This document shows positions 8,886 through 18,600 of a stretch of 64,000 nucleotides of DNA, piece by piece. Origin of the DNA: Streptomyces sp. NBC_00442. Its GTDB lineage: Bacteria > Actinomycetota > Actinomycetes > Streptomycetales > Streptomycetaceae. The position numbers and the translations under genes were made by a program. A model generated the notes under the pieces. It worked only from the letters and a program-made list of their open reading frames with translations, searched no databases and was not told the origin of the DNA. The stretch spans positions 4,216,001-4,280,000 of the forward strand of contig NZ_CP107918.1 of the NCBI RefSeq assembly GCF_036014195.1, written 5' to 3'. How positions within the stretch are numbered: position 1 is the stretch's first letter; each line of letters begins with the position of its first letter.

Positions 8886-9884
8886 ATCAGGATCGAGCTG
8901 GACGAGGCGGCGCTGGGGTCGACCCGCATAGCCGTCAGCCCGCTCTGGGACGCCTTCTGCAGCCTGCATCTGCTCGCCGGGCACCGGCGGCCGTCGTGGC
9001 CGTACCAGGAGTGGGCGGCGCGGGCGCGGGAGGTCCTGAAGGAGGACGAGCGGGTCGAGCCCCTGCGTCGCCTCCTCCACGGCCCGTTGAACTTCCCGGA
9101 CTTCATCCTGCCGTTGCCCATCGGGACGACCTCGGTGGAGGAGGAGCTGGCCGCGCTGCGCGGCACCCCGCCCGAGGTGGTGCGCCAGCAGCTCGCCGAG
9201 CACTATCCCGGTATGGAGGACAGCCCCCTGGTCCGCCCCTACCAGGAGGATCCGCCGGCCGCCTGCGCGGCGCTCGCGGACGCCTACCAGGCCTACTGGG
9301 ACGGCGCGTTGGCGGATCTGTGGCCCACGATGCGCCGCCTCGTGGAGGACGAAGTCCTGCTCCGGGCAAGGACGTTCGCGACCGAAGGCATCGACGCGCT
9401 GTTCACCGGTCTCGAATCGCGGGCCCGATGGAACCCGCCGGTCCTGGAACTGACCAAGCACATCGACGCCGAGTACGCGGCGGGCGAGCGGCGGCTGCTC
9501 CTGGTCCCGCTGGTCTTCGCAGAAGGCTGCCGGCTCTACTCGACGGACGACCCCGAGGTGCTGGCCGTCTCCTTCCAGGCCAGGGGCGCGGGCGTGCTGC
9601 GCGAGCCGCCCGGGATACCGGGCGACGACCGGCTCGGCCTGCTGCTCGGGCGCGGCCGCGCCGCCGTGCTGCGGCAGTTGGGCGGCCCGCTGACCACGGC
9701 CGGCCTCGCCGACCGGCTCTCGCTCGCCCCCAGCACCGTCTCGGAACACCTGTCGGTGCTCGCGGAGGCCGGGGTGGTCACCCGGCACCGGGTGGGCCGC
9801 AGCGTCTATTACCAGCTCACCGACACCGGCCGCTCCCTCCTCGCGCTGCTGTCGGGGCAGAACGTGCTCCAAGCGGCCGGCTGA
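8883..9884 (+). CDS. ArsR-family transcriptional regulator with large N-terminal domain
   Basis: 333 residues. The C-terminal winged helix (about residues 255-330) has LTTAGLADRLSLAPSTVSEHLSVLAEAGVVTRHRVG as a typical ArsR helix-turn-helix and wing; no metal-binding cysteines are visible in it. The N-terminal 240 residues resemble the DUF5937-type sensor domain found in many actinobacterial ArsR proteins (name from memory). It stands directly upstream of, and on the same strand as, an ABC exporter (114 bp gap), so it is probably the local repressor. GTG 8883 is used, behind GGGGGAG. As I recall, the ArsR/ABC block is absent between these core genes in S. coelicolor. Confidence 0.85.
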   Translation: MIRIELDEAALGSTRIAVSPLWDAFCSLHLLAGHRRPSWPYQEWAARAREVLKEDERVEPLRRLLHGPLNFPDFILPLPIGTTSVEEELAALRGTPPEVVRQQLAEHYPGMEDSPLVRPYQEDPPAACAALADAYQAYWDGALADLWPTMRRLVEDEVLLRARTFATEGIDALFTGLESRARWNPPVLELTKHIDAEYAAGERRLLLVPLVFAEGCRLYSTDDPEVLAVSFQARGAGVLREPPGIPGDDRLGLLLGRGRAAVLRQLGGPLTTAGLADRLSLAPSTVSEHLSVLAEAGVVTRHRVGRSVYYQLTDTGRSLLALLSGQNVLQAAG

Positions 9885-9998
9885 GCCGCCGGGGTCGTCG
9901 CCGGCTGCCCTGCGGCCTGCCCCGTCGGCCGCTCCTGAGGATTCGGGGCGTCCCGAATCGATGGCCCCGGCCCCCGGCGGACTCCTAGCGTCCGGTGC

Positions 9999-11282
9999 AT
10001 GACAGCGATCGAAGTACGGGACCTGCGCCGCACCTACACCTCGCGCAGCGGCTGGCCGCGGCCCAGGCGGGTGGTGACCGAGGCGGTGCGGGGGGTCAGT
10101 TTCGACGTCGGACGGGGCGAGCTCTTCGGGCTGCTCGGGCCCAACGGCGCGGGCAAGACCACCACCATCAAGATGCTCAACACCCTGCTCCTGCCGACCT
10201 CGGGCACCGCCCGGGTGCTCGGCCACGACGTGGCGCGCGAACCGGTCCCCGTACGCCGTCGCATCGGCTACGTCTTCGGCGGCGACCGGGGCCTGTACGA
10301 GCGGCTCTCCGCGCTCGACAACCTCCGCTACTTCGCCGAGCTGTACGGCGTCGACCCGCGCGAACAGAGAGCGCGGATCGCCGAACTCCTCGACCTGGTC
10401 GGGCTGCGCGGACGCGAGCGGGAGCGCGTCGAGGGGTACTCGCGCGGCATGCGGCAGCGGCTGCACATCGCGCGCGGACTGCTGCACCGGCCCGACGTCC
10501 TCTTCCTCGACGAACCATCGATCGGCGTCGACCCGGTGGCCGCGCGCGATCTGCGGCGCACCGTCGCCGACCTGCGGTCCGACGGCACCACCGTGCTGCT
10601 CGTCCCGCTCGTCTACGCCACGCTCGCCGTGTATCTCTTCCGCGCGGCCGGCGACCCGGACCGGCTGCTCACCGCCTCGGTCGGTGCCGGACTCATGGGC
10701 ATCTGGTCGTCGGTCCTGTTCGGCTCGGGCGGCGCGGTGCAGAACCAGCGCTGGCTGGGCACCCTGGAAGTGCTGGTCCTCTCGCCGACCCGCCTCCCGC
10801 TCGTCCTGCTGCCGATCACCCTGGCCACCGCGGTCGTCGGCACGTACTCCATGGTGGCGACCGTGCTGTGGGGACGGCTCCTGTTCGGGGTCCCGCTGAG
10901 CTTCGCGCACCCCGTGCTCTTCCTGGTCGCGGTGCCGGTGTGCGTCCTCGCGCTCGGCATGATGGGGCTGCTGCTCGCCGCGGCCTTCGTGCTGTTGCGC
11001 AACGCCAACGCCCTCGCGAACCCGCTGGACGCGCCGATCTGGCTGCTCTCCGGAATGCTCCTCCCGATCACCGTCCTGCCGGCGTGGACCCGGCCCATCT
11101 CCTGGGCGCTGCCCACCACTTGGGGCTCGCGGTCGGTGCACGCCGCCACCTCCGGCGGTGACGTGCTGACCCCGATGGGCATCGCGCTCGCCCTCGGCGC
11201 GCTCTACGCGCTGCTCGCGGTCGCCGTCCTCGGCCGGGTCGAACACCGCGCCCGCGCCGCCGCCTCGCTCGCCCTCGCCTAG
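9999..11282 (+). CDS. ABC exporter: truncated ATPase fused to a truncated ABC-2 permease
   Basis: 427 residues. Residues 1-200 are an ABC ATPase with Walker A GPNGAGKTT (47-55), a signature-like YSRGMRQR, Walker B VLFLDEP (167-173) and D-loop SIGVD. The protein then passes within a few residues from the post-D-loop strand (DGTTVLLV) straight into a membrane protein (PLVYATLAVYLF...) with about five transmembrane segments that resembles an ABC-2 permease missing its first segment. The H-loop histidine and the ATPase C-terminal part are absent. In related gene sets, ArsR, ATPase, permease and permease are separate genes, so an in-frame deletion of several hundred bases is the simplest reading; the protein is probably inactive unless a second ATPase helps. 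The next gene, an intact permease, begins 12 bp later. Confidence 0.8.
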   Translation: MTAIEVRDLRRTYTSRSGWPRPRRVVTEAVRGVSFDVGRGELFGLLGPNGAGKTTTIKMLNTLLLPTSGTARVLGHDVAREPVPVRRRIGYVFGGDRGLYERLSALDNLRYFAELYGVDPREQRARIAELLDLVGLRGRERERVEGYSRGMRQRLHIARGLLHRPDVLFLDEPSIGVDPVAARDLRRTVADLRSDGTTVLLVPLVYATLAVYLFRAAGDPDRLLTASVGAGLMGIWSSVLFGSGGAVQNQRWLGTLEVLVLSPTRLPLVLLPITLATAVVGTYSMVATVLWGRLLFGVPLSFAHPVLFLVAVPVCVLALGMMGLLLAAAFVLLRNANALANPLDAPIWLLSGMLLPITVLPAWTRPISWALPTTWGSRSVHAATSGGDVLTPMGIALALGALYALLAVAVLGRVEHRARAAASLALA

Positions 11283-11294
11283 GAGACAGCCGAC

Positions 11295-12080
11295 ATGCGT
11301 CAACTCATCCGTACCGGGCGCCTGGTCGTCGTCGGCGGGACGATCTCGTACCGGGCCCTGTTCAACTGGACGACACCGCCCATGTTCATCGGGACCCTGC
11401 TGGTCGGGCCGGTCCTGCAACTTCTCTTCTTCGTCTTCCTCGGACGGGAACTCGGGGTCGCCGACGACCGTTTCCATCTCGTGGGAAACGCCGTCCTCGC
11501 ATCCTCCACCGCATGCGTGTACGGCGGCACGATGGCCGTCGCGAACGAACGGCGGTACGGCACGCTGGGGGCCGTGCTGCTCTCACCGCGGGGCCGCGCG
11601 CCCCTCTGGTTCGGCCGCGCCCTGCCGTACGTGGTGAACGGCCTGGCCGTCAGCGCCTTCACGCTCACCGCCGCGTGCCTGGTGCTCGGCCTGAGCCTGC
11701 CCGTCGCCGCCCTGCCGGGGCTCGCCCTGGTCGTGGCCGCCGTCGCCTGCTCGGTGTTCGGCCTCGCCCTCGGCGCCCTCGGCCTGCGCTTCAGGGACGT
11801 GTTCCTCGTATCCAACGTGGCCAGTTCCGCCCTGCTGCTGCTCACCGGGGCCAATGTGCCCCGCTCGTCGCTGCCCGGATGGATGCGTACGGCGGGTGAC
11901 GTACTGCCGCTCACCCATGCCGTCGACGCGGCCCGGCTGCTCGCGGCCGGCCGGGGCATCGCCTGGGGCCCGGTCGGCGCGGAGTGCGCGGTCGGCGCGG
12001 GGTACGCGCTGCTCGCGGTGGGGCTGCTCGTCCTGTTCGAGCGGGGCAGCAGGCGGCGGGCCACGCTCGATGTGATGTGA
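11295..12080 (+). CDS. ABC-2 type permease
   Basis: 261 residues with six predicted transmembrane segments and the ABC-2 family layout, including a cytoplasmic loop NERRYGTLGAVLLSPRGRAPLW and the later GANVPRSSLPGWM and LPLTHAVDAARLL segments typical of drug/antibiotic exporters. It begins 12 bp after the fused ATPase-permease gene, with GGAGA at 11282-11286 before ATG 11295, so the two form an operon. The exported substrate is unknown. The permease itself looks intact, which fits a recent loss event in the upstream gene. Confidence 0.85.
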   Translation: MRQLIRTGRLVVVGGTISYRALFNWTTPPMFIGTLLVGPVLQLLFFVFLGRELGVADDRFHLVGNAVLASSTACVYGGTMAVANERRYGTLGAVLLSPRGRAPLWFGRALPYVVNGLAVSAFTLTAACLVLGLSLPVAALPGLALVVAAVACSVFGLALGALGLRFRDVFLVSNVASSALLLLTGANVPRSSLPGWMRTAGDVLPLTHAVDAARLLAAGRGIAWGPVGAECAVGAGYALLAVGLLVLFERGSRRRATLDVM

Positions 12081-12249
12081 CGCCCGGTGCGGATGTGACG
12101 CTCGACGCCTCGTGGGGAGGGGATTCGGGCCTCACGGAGAGAGGGATCTGGCTGAAATGCGCATGATCGGGTGACCGTTCACCCGGTGTTCGCCGCGATG
12201 CGGCCCCCGCTCCGCCCGGGGGCGTCGCACCGTGACGAGGATCGCGCCC

Positions 12250-12477
12250 ATGAACGCACTGGGAGGGACCGAGGCGGGGCCGGCCGTCTTCGCGGGAACG
12301 GTGTTCGTGCTGTTCGGGAGCGCTCTGCTGCTGTGGACGGCGTCCTGCGCGCACCGCCGCACTCCGGTCGCCCACGGCGTGTCACCGGTGACCTCCGCCG
12401 TGCTCGCCGGCGCCTTTGGTGTCGCATTCCTCCTGCTTGGCGTCTGGTGCTTCACCCGCATCCAGGGAACTTTCTAG
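12250..12477 (+). CDS. Small two-TM membrane protein
   Basis: 75 residues with two hydrophobic segments (about 13-32 and 46-66) separated by a basic loop with CAHRRTPVAHG; the C terminus ends RIQGTF. ATG 12250 is selected because GAGG at 12237-12240 precedes it; GTG 12232 would add six residues without a better ribosome site. No function is known. A small hypothetical gene occupies this place just before topA in S. coelicolor as I recall, which supports it as real. Confidence 0.65.
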   Translation: MNALGGTEAGPAVFAGTVFVLFGSALLLWTASCAHRRTPVAHGVSPVTSAVLAGAFGVAFLLLGVWCFTRIQGTF

Positions 12478-12665
12478 ACCGAAAGGGGATGAAACGCTTT
12501 TCGGAAGGCTTCGGGACGGTCCGGGCGGCAGGATCTCGGTAAGTCGGGTTACCGTTCGAGTGGCCGCTGCGGGCTTTTGCCGTTTGACACGGGGGCGGGT
12601 TGTACCGTCACACTCCGCAGCGTCACGTACTGACACCCGAGTGCCGACCGGAGAGAAGAGCGAAG

Positions 12666-15491
12666 TTGTCCCCGACCAGCGAGACCGCAAAGGGCGGCCG
12701 CCGACTCGTCATCGTCGAGTCTCCTGCCAAGGCGAAGACGATCAAGGGCTACCTCGGCCCCGGTTATGTCGTCGAGGCGAGCGTCGGGCACATCCGCGAC
12801 CTGCCGAACGGCGCCGCCGAGGTGCCCGAGAAATACACCGGCGAGGTGCGCCGGCTCGGCGTGGACGTCGAACACGACTTCCAGCCGATCTACGTCGTCA
12901 ACGCCGACAAGAAGGCCCAGGTCAGGAAGCTCAAGGAGCTCCTCGCCGAGTCCGACGAACTGTTCCTCGCCACCGATGAGGACCGCGAGGGCGAAGCCAT
13001 CGCGTGGCACCTCCAGGAAGTCCTGAAGCCCAAGGTTCCGGTCCACCGGATGGTCTTCCACGAGATCACCAAGGACGCCATCCGGGACGCCGTCGCCAAC
13101 CCGCGCGAGCTCAACCAGCGCATGGTCGACGCCCAGGAGACCCGCCGCATCCTCGACCGCCTCTACGGCTACGAGGTCTCGCCGGTCCTGTGGAAGAAGG
13201 TCATGCCGCGGCTGTCCGCCGGGCGCGTCCAGTCCGTGGCCACCCGGCTCGTCGTGGAGCGGGAACGCGAGCGCATCGCGTTTCGTTCCGCTGAGTACTG
13301 GGACCTGACCGGCACGTTCTCCACCGGACGGACGGGCGACGCCTCCGACCCGTCCACCCTGGTGGCACGGCTCAACACGGTCGACGGCCGGCGCATCGCG
13401 CAGGGCCGCGACTTCGGCCCCGACGGACAACTCAAGAGCGACGTCCTGCACCTGGACGAGGCCAACGCGCGGGCCCTGGCCGCGGCGCTCGCCGACTCCT
13501 CCTTCGCCGTGCGCTCGGTGGAGTCCAAGCCCTACCGCCGCTCGCCGTACGCCCCGTTCCGTACGACGACGCTCCAGCAGGAGGCCTCGCGCAAGCTGGG
13601 CTTCGGTGCGAAGGCGACCATGCAGGTCGCCCAGAAGCTGTACGAGAACGGCTTCATCACCTATATGCGTACGGACTCCACGACGCTGTCCGACACGGCG
13701 ATCAACGCCGCCCGCGCCCAGGTGACGCAGCTGTACGGCGCCGACTACCTGCCGGACAAGCCGCGCACGTACGCCGGGAAGGTCAAGAACGCGCAGGAGG
13801 CGCACGAGGCGATCCGCCCTTCGGGTGATCGTTTCCGCACCCCGGCCGAGACGGGCCTGAGCGGCGACCAGTTCCGGCTCTACGAGCTGATCTGGAAGCG
13901 GACCGTCGCCTCCCAGATGAAGGACGCGGTCGGCAACTCGGTCACCGTGAAGATCGCGGGGCGGGCGAGCGACGGCCGGCAGGCCGAGTTCAGCGCGTCC
14001 GGCAAGACGATCACCTTCCACGGCTTCATGAAGGCCTACGTCGAGGGCGCGGACGATCCCAATGCCGAGCTCGACGACCGCGAGCGCCGGCTGCCGCAGG
14101 TCGCCGAGGGCGACGCCCTGTCGTCCGAGGAGATCTCGGTGGACGGCCACGCGACCAAGCCGCCGGCCCGCTACACCGAGGCCTCCCTGGTCAAGGAGCT
14201 GGAAGAGCGCGAGATCGGTCGTCCTTCGACGTACGCCTCGATCATCGGCACGATCCTGGACCGCGGGTACGTCTTCAAGAAGGGGACGGCGCTCGTGCCG
14301 TCCTTCCTGAGCTTCGCCGTGGTCAACCTCCTGGAGAAGCACTTCGGGCGGCTCGTCGACTACGACTTCACCGCCAAGATGGAGGACGACCTCGACCGCA
14401 TCGCGCGGGGCGAGGCCCAGGCGGTGCCGTGGCTGCGGCGCTTCTACTTCGGCGAGGGCGACGCGGCCACGGCCGGCGCCGCCTCCTCCGCGGGCAACGG
14501 CGACGGCGACCACCTCGGCGGACTCAAGGAACTCGTCACCGACCTCGGCGCCATCGACGCCCGCGAGATCTCCTCGTTCCCCGTCGGCGACGGCATCGTG
14601 CTCCGCGTGGGGCGCTACGGCCCGTACGTCGAGCGCGGCGAGAAGGACTCCGAGGGCCACCAGCGCGCCGACGTCCCCGAGGATCTGGCACCCGACGAGC
14701 TGACCGTCGAGTACGCGGAGGAACTGCTCGCCAAGCCGAGCGGCGACTTCGAGCTGGGCGCGGACCCGGTGAGCGGCCATCAGATCGTCGCCAAGGACGG
14801 GCGCTACGGACCGTACGTCACCGAGATCCTGCCCGAGGGCACTCCGAAGACCGGCAAGAACGCGGTCAAGCCGCGCACCGCCTCGCTCTTCAAGTCGATG
14901 TCCCTCGACACGGTGACGCTCGACGACGCCCTGAAGCTCATGTCGCTGCCGCGCGTGGTGGGCACGGACGCCGAAGGCGTGGAGATCACCGCGCAGAACG
15001 GGCGCTACGGCCCCTATCTGAAGAAGGGCACCGACTCGCGCTCCCTGGAGACCGAGGACCAGCTCTTCTCCATCACGCTCGAAGAGTCCCTCGCGATCTA
15101 CGCCCAGCCCAAGCAGCGTGGCCGCGCGGCCGCCAAGCCCCCGCTCAAGGAGCTCGGCGTCGACCCGGTCAGTGAGAAGCCGGTCGTGGTGAAGGACGGC
15201 CGCTTCGGTCCCTACGTCACCGACGGCGAGACCAACGCGACGCTGCGGACCGCCGACAGCGTCGAGGAGATCACGCCCGAGCGCGGCTTCGAGCTGCTCG
15301 CCGAGAAGCGGGCCAAGGGCCCCGCCAAGAAGACGGCGAAGAAGGCTCCCGCCAAGAAGGCCGCCACCGCCAAGAAGGCGCCGGCCAAGAAGACGACGGC
15401 CGCGAAGAAGACGACCGCGTCCAAGACGACCGCGGCGAAGAAGGCACCGGCCAAGAAGGCCGCCGCCAAGAAGGCCGCGACGTCGGAGTAG
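12666..15491 (+). CDS. topA: DNA topoisomerase I
   Basis: 941-residue type IA topoisomerase that relaxes negative supercoils. The Toprim domain holds VIVESPAKAKTI (residues about 15-26) and TDEDREGE (about 103-110); the catalytic tyrosine is Y333 in FITYMRTDST. The C-terminal part contains repeated GRYGPYV/GRFGPYV modules (four copies between about residues 640 and 860) instead of zinc ribbons. From about residue 884 the protein is a lysine-rich tail of repeated AKK/APAKK units, a feature shown in Streptomyces TopA to help processivity. The start is TTG 12666 behind GAGAAGAGCGAAG. A perfect TTGACA lies at 12584 upstream, without a well-spaced -10. A 16-bp terminator follows. Confidence 0.97.
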   Translation: MSPTSETAKGGRRLVIVESPAKAKTIKGYLGPGYVVEASVGHIRDLPNGAAEVPEKYTGEVRRLGVDVEHDFQPIYVVNADKKAQVRKLKELLAESDELFLATDEDREGEAIAWHLQEVLKPKVPVHRMVFHEITKDAIRDAVANPRELNQRMVDAQETRRILDRLYGYEVSPVLWKKVMPRLSAGRVQSVATRLVVERERERIAFRSAEYWDLTGTFSTGRTGDASDPSTLVARLNTVDGRRIAQGRDFGPDGQLKSDVLHLDEANARALAAALADSSFAVRSVESKPYRRSPYAPFRTTTLQQEASRKLGFGAKATMQVAQKLYENGFITYMRTDSTTLSDTAINAARAQVTQLYGADYLPDKPRTYAGKVKNAQEAHEAIRPSGDRFRTPAETGLSGDQFRLYELIWKRTVASQMKDAVGNSVTVKIAGRASDGRQAEFSASGKTITFHGFMKAYVEGADDPNAELDDRERRLPQVAEGDALSSEEISVDGHATKPPARYTEASLVKELEEREIGRPSTYASIIGTILDRGYVFKKGTALVPSFLSFAVVNLLEKHFGRLVDYDFTAKMEDDLDRIARGEAQAVPWLRRFYFGEGDAATAGAASSAGNGDGDHLGGLKELVTDLGAIDAREISSFPVGDGIVLRVGRYGPYVERGEKDSEGHQRADVPEDLAPDELTVEYAEELLAKPSGDFELGADPVSGHQIVAKDGRYGPYVTEILPEGTPKTGKNAVKPRTASLFKSMSLDTVTLDDALKLMSLPRVVGTDAEGVEITAQNGRYGPYLKKGTDSRSLETEDQLFSITLEESLAIYAQPKQRGRAAAKPPLKELGVDPVSEKPVVVKDGRFGPYVTDGETNATLRTADSVEEITPERGFELLAEKRAKGPAKKTAKKAPAKKAATAKKAPAKKTTAAKKTTASKTTAAKKAPAKKAAAKKAATSE

Positions 15492-15503
15492 GACAGGGCT
15501 GTT

Positions 15504-15539
15504 GACGGGGGGCCGGGGCACACGCCCCGGCCCCCCGTC
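15504..15539 (+). terminator. Terminator after topA
   Basis: Perfect 16-bp stem (GACGGGGGGCCGGGGC at 15504-15519, complement at 15524-15539) closed by an ACAC loop, 12 bp after the stop codon. Confidence 0.93.
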
Positions 15540-15626
15540 CCGTGTCCGCCCTGCTCCGGGTCCCGCGTCCGCCCGTATGTTCGGGCACCCCCGCCGGGAC
15601 CAGGGCGCTCCGGATAGGCTGGGCGG

Positions 15627-18600
15627 ATGACGCGAGGAGCCGAGCATCACCCAAGCTCTGAAGGATCAGGGGGGACCCCCACGGTTGTGAGCCCCATCTC
15701 CGAAGCCCTGGCAGCAGATTCACGCGAACGTGCCGTACGCGCCCTGTTGCGCATCCCCACGTTGCGACGCCTGTGGAGCGCGCAGCTCGTCGGCGGGATC
15801 GGCGACGTACTCGCCGTCCTCGTCACACTGCTGTTGGCGTTGCAGGCCGCGCTGTCCCAGCAGTCCTTCGGGGGTGGTTACCGGGGGGCGGCATTCGCCG
15901 TCGCTGCGGTGCTCGGAGCGCGGGCGCTCGCGACGGTGCTCTTCGGCGCCGTGCTGCTCGGCCCGGTCTCCGCGCTCACCGCGCCGAACGGACCGCTCGA
16001 CCGGCGCTGGACCATGGTCGGCGCCGACGGCGTACGCGCCGCGCTCCTGATCGTGGCGCCCCTGTGGATCGACTGGACGCCGTCCCACGCCCTGCTCCTC
16101 GTCCTCGTCACCGCCTTCCTCGCAGGCGTGGCCGAACGGTTCTGGACGGTCGCCAAGGAGAGCGCGGCGCCCGCGCTGCTGCCCGCGCCGCCTTTGGAGG
16201 GCGCCGCTGTCCGGCCGCTCCCCGACCATCTGGGCGCGCTGCGCCGCCTGTCGCTGCGTACGACGTTCGTGGCGATCCCGCTGGGCGCCGCCGCCCTGCT
16301 CGTCGCCGCGCTCATCAGCAACCTGCTCGGCACGGGCATCGACTGGTTCAAGCTGCACCAGGCCGCGCTCGGCTCCTACCTCGCCGCCGGACTGTTCGCC
16401 GCGTCGATCTCCGTGGTCGCCCTGCTCGAACTCCCGGACACCCAGACGCCGCGCGCCCGTTCACCCCTGGAGGGGCTGCGCAGGCCCAGCACCGGCAACG
16501 GTCCCGACAAGGGCCGCACCGGCGCCGTCCCGCTCCTGGTGCTCGCCTGCGCCTCGGTCGCCGGGGCGATCGCCGCGGCCGCGTCCGTCGCCGTACTGCA
16601 CGCCGTCGACCTCGGCGGCGGCCCGGCCGCGTTCGCGCTCCTCGTGCTCGCCCTGACCGGCGGCACGGTGCTCGGCATCCGCGGCGCCGCGAAGATCCTT
16701 CCGGTGCTCTCGCGACGCCGGCTGCTGTCGTTCGCCATCACCGTCACCGGCGTCGCCCTGCTCGCCATAGGCCTCGTGCCCGACCTCGCGACGGTCCTCT
16801 TCATCGCGCTCGTCGCGGGCACCGCCGCCGGCGTCGCGGCCAACACCGGGCACGTACTGATCGACCAGGAGACCGAGGAGTACCGCAGGACCCGCACCGG
16901 CGAGCACCTCCAGGCGGTCGTGCGGGTCTCGATCGGGCTCGGCGCCATCGCCGCGCCGCTGCTCGCCGCGGCCATCGGCAGCCACCGGGTCGAGTCGGGC
17001 TCCTTCGTCTTCGCGCACGGCGGCGCCGGGTTCACGCTGATGCTGGTCGGCGCGCTGCTGCTGCCGCTGGCCGCGGTCGTGCTCGCCAAGGCCGACGACC
17101 GCCAGGGCGTGCCCCTGCGCCGCGACCTCGCCGACGCGGTGCGCGGCGCGGACCCCGCTCAGCTGCCGGCCGCGAACGGGTTCTTCATCGCCCTCGAAGG
17201 CGGCGACGGAGCCGGCAAGTCCACCCAGGCCGAGGCCCTCGCCGAGTGGATCCGCGCCAAGGGCCACGAGGTCGTCGTCACCCGCGAGCCCGGCGCTACA
17301 CCGGTCGGCAAGCGGCTGCGGTCGATCCTGCTCGACGTGTCGTCGGCGGGCCTGTCCAACCGGGCCGAGGCGCTCCTGTACGCGGCCGACCGCGCGGAGC
17401 ACGTCGACTCGCTGGTACGCCCCGCCCTCGAACGCGGCGCCATCGTGATCTCGGACCGCTACATCGACTCGTCCGTCGCCTACCAAGGCGCCGGACGCGA
17501 TCTGTCCCCGACCGAAATCGCCCGGATCAACCGGTGGGCGACGGGCGGACTCGTACCGCATCTGACCGTTCTGCTCGATGTGTCGCCCGAAACGGCCCGC
17601 GAGCGCTTCACGGAGGCGCCGGACCGCCTCGAATCGGAGCCGCCCGAGTTCCACGGCCGCGTCAGGTCCGGGTTCCTCACCCTCGCCGCCGCCGACCCCT
17701 CCCGCTACCTGGTCGTCGACGCGGGACAGGAGCCCGAGGCCGTCACCACCGTCGTGCGCCACCGGCTCGACCAGATGCTGCCGCTCTCCGAGCAGGAGAT
17801 CAGGGCCCAGGAGGAAGCGCGCAAGAAGGCAGAGGAAGAGGCCAGGAAGCGCGCGGAGGAAGAGGCCGCACGCAAGGCCGAGGAAGAGCGCCTGGAGCGC
17901 GAGCGCCAGGCCCAGCTCGCCAAGCTGCGCGCCGAGGAGGAGGAGCGCAAGCGGCGCGAGCTGGAGGAGGCGCGCCGCCGCGAGGAGGAGCGCAGGGCGC
18001 AGGAGGCCCGGGAGCGGGCCGAGGAGGCCAGGCGGCTCGCGGAGGAGGAGCGCGTACGGCGCGAGGCCGAGGAGAAGGCGCGCGCGGTTGAGCAGGAACG
18101 CCTGCGCAAGCAGGCGGAGGAGGAGGCCCGGCTGCGCGCCGAGGCGGAGGCGCGCCGCCTGGAGAAGCAGCGCAAGGCCGAGGAGGCGCTGCTGCGCGCG
18201 GAGGAGGCCCGCCGCCTCGCGGAGTCCGCCGCCGCGGCGGCCGCGGCGACCGCTGCGGCGACCGCGGCCTCGTCGTCTTCGGCGGCCGAGAGCGGTGGCG
18301 CGGGCCCGGCGTCGACGACCCGCTCTTCGGGCGCGTCCGGCACGGCCCGGCCCGCGTCCGGCTCCTCGAAGCCGGGCGGCGGCGCTGGTGCTCCGGGTTC
18401 CTCAGGTTCGGCCGGCGGACCGGCCCGCGCGGCCCGCGCGGCGCACGAGTCGGAGTCGGAGGTCACCGTGACGACCCCGGTCGTCAGCCCCAACGAGGTG
18501 ACGCAGCCGGTGCCGGTCGCCGAGTCCAACGAGGTCACCCAGAACGTGCCGGTCGTCGAACCGGAGAAGCGGAACACCAGGAATGCCGGGGGCGCCAAGG

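Noticed and set aside
12584..12608. topA promoter TTGACA with TACCGT
   Set aside because: The two hexamers are only 13 bp apart, too close for a standard promoter; the TTGACA is noted in the topA entry but no promoter is called.
15773..18091. 772-codon second frame within tmk
   Set aside because: Arg/Pro-rich shadow of the tmk fusion, without motifs or a plausible start.
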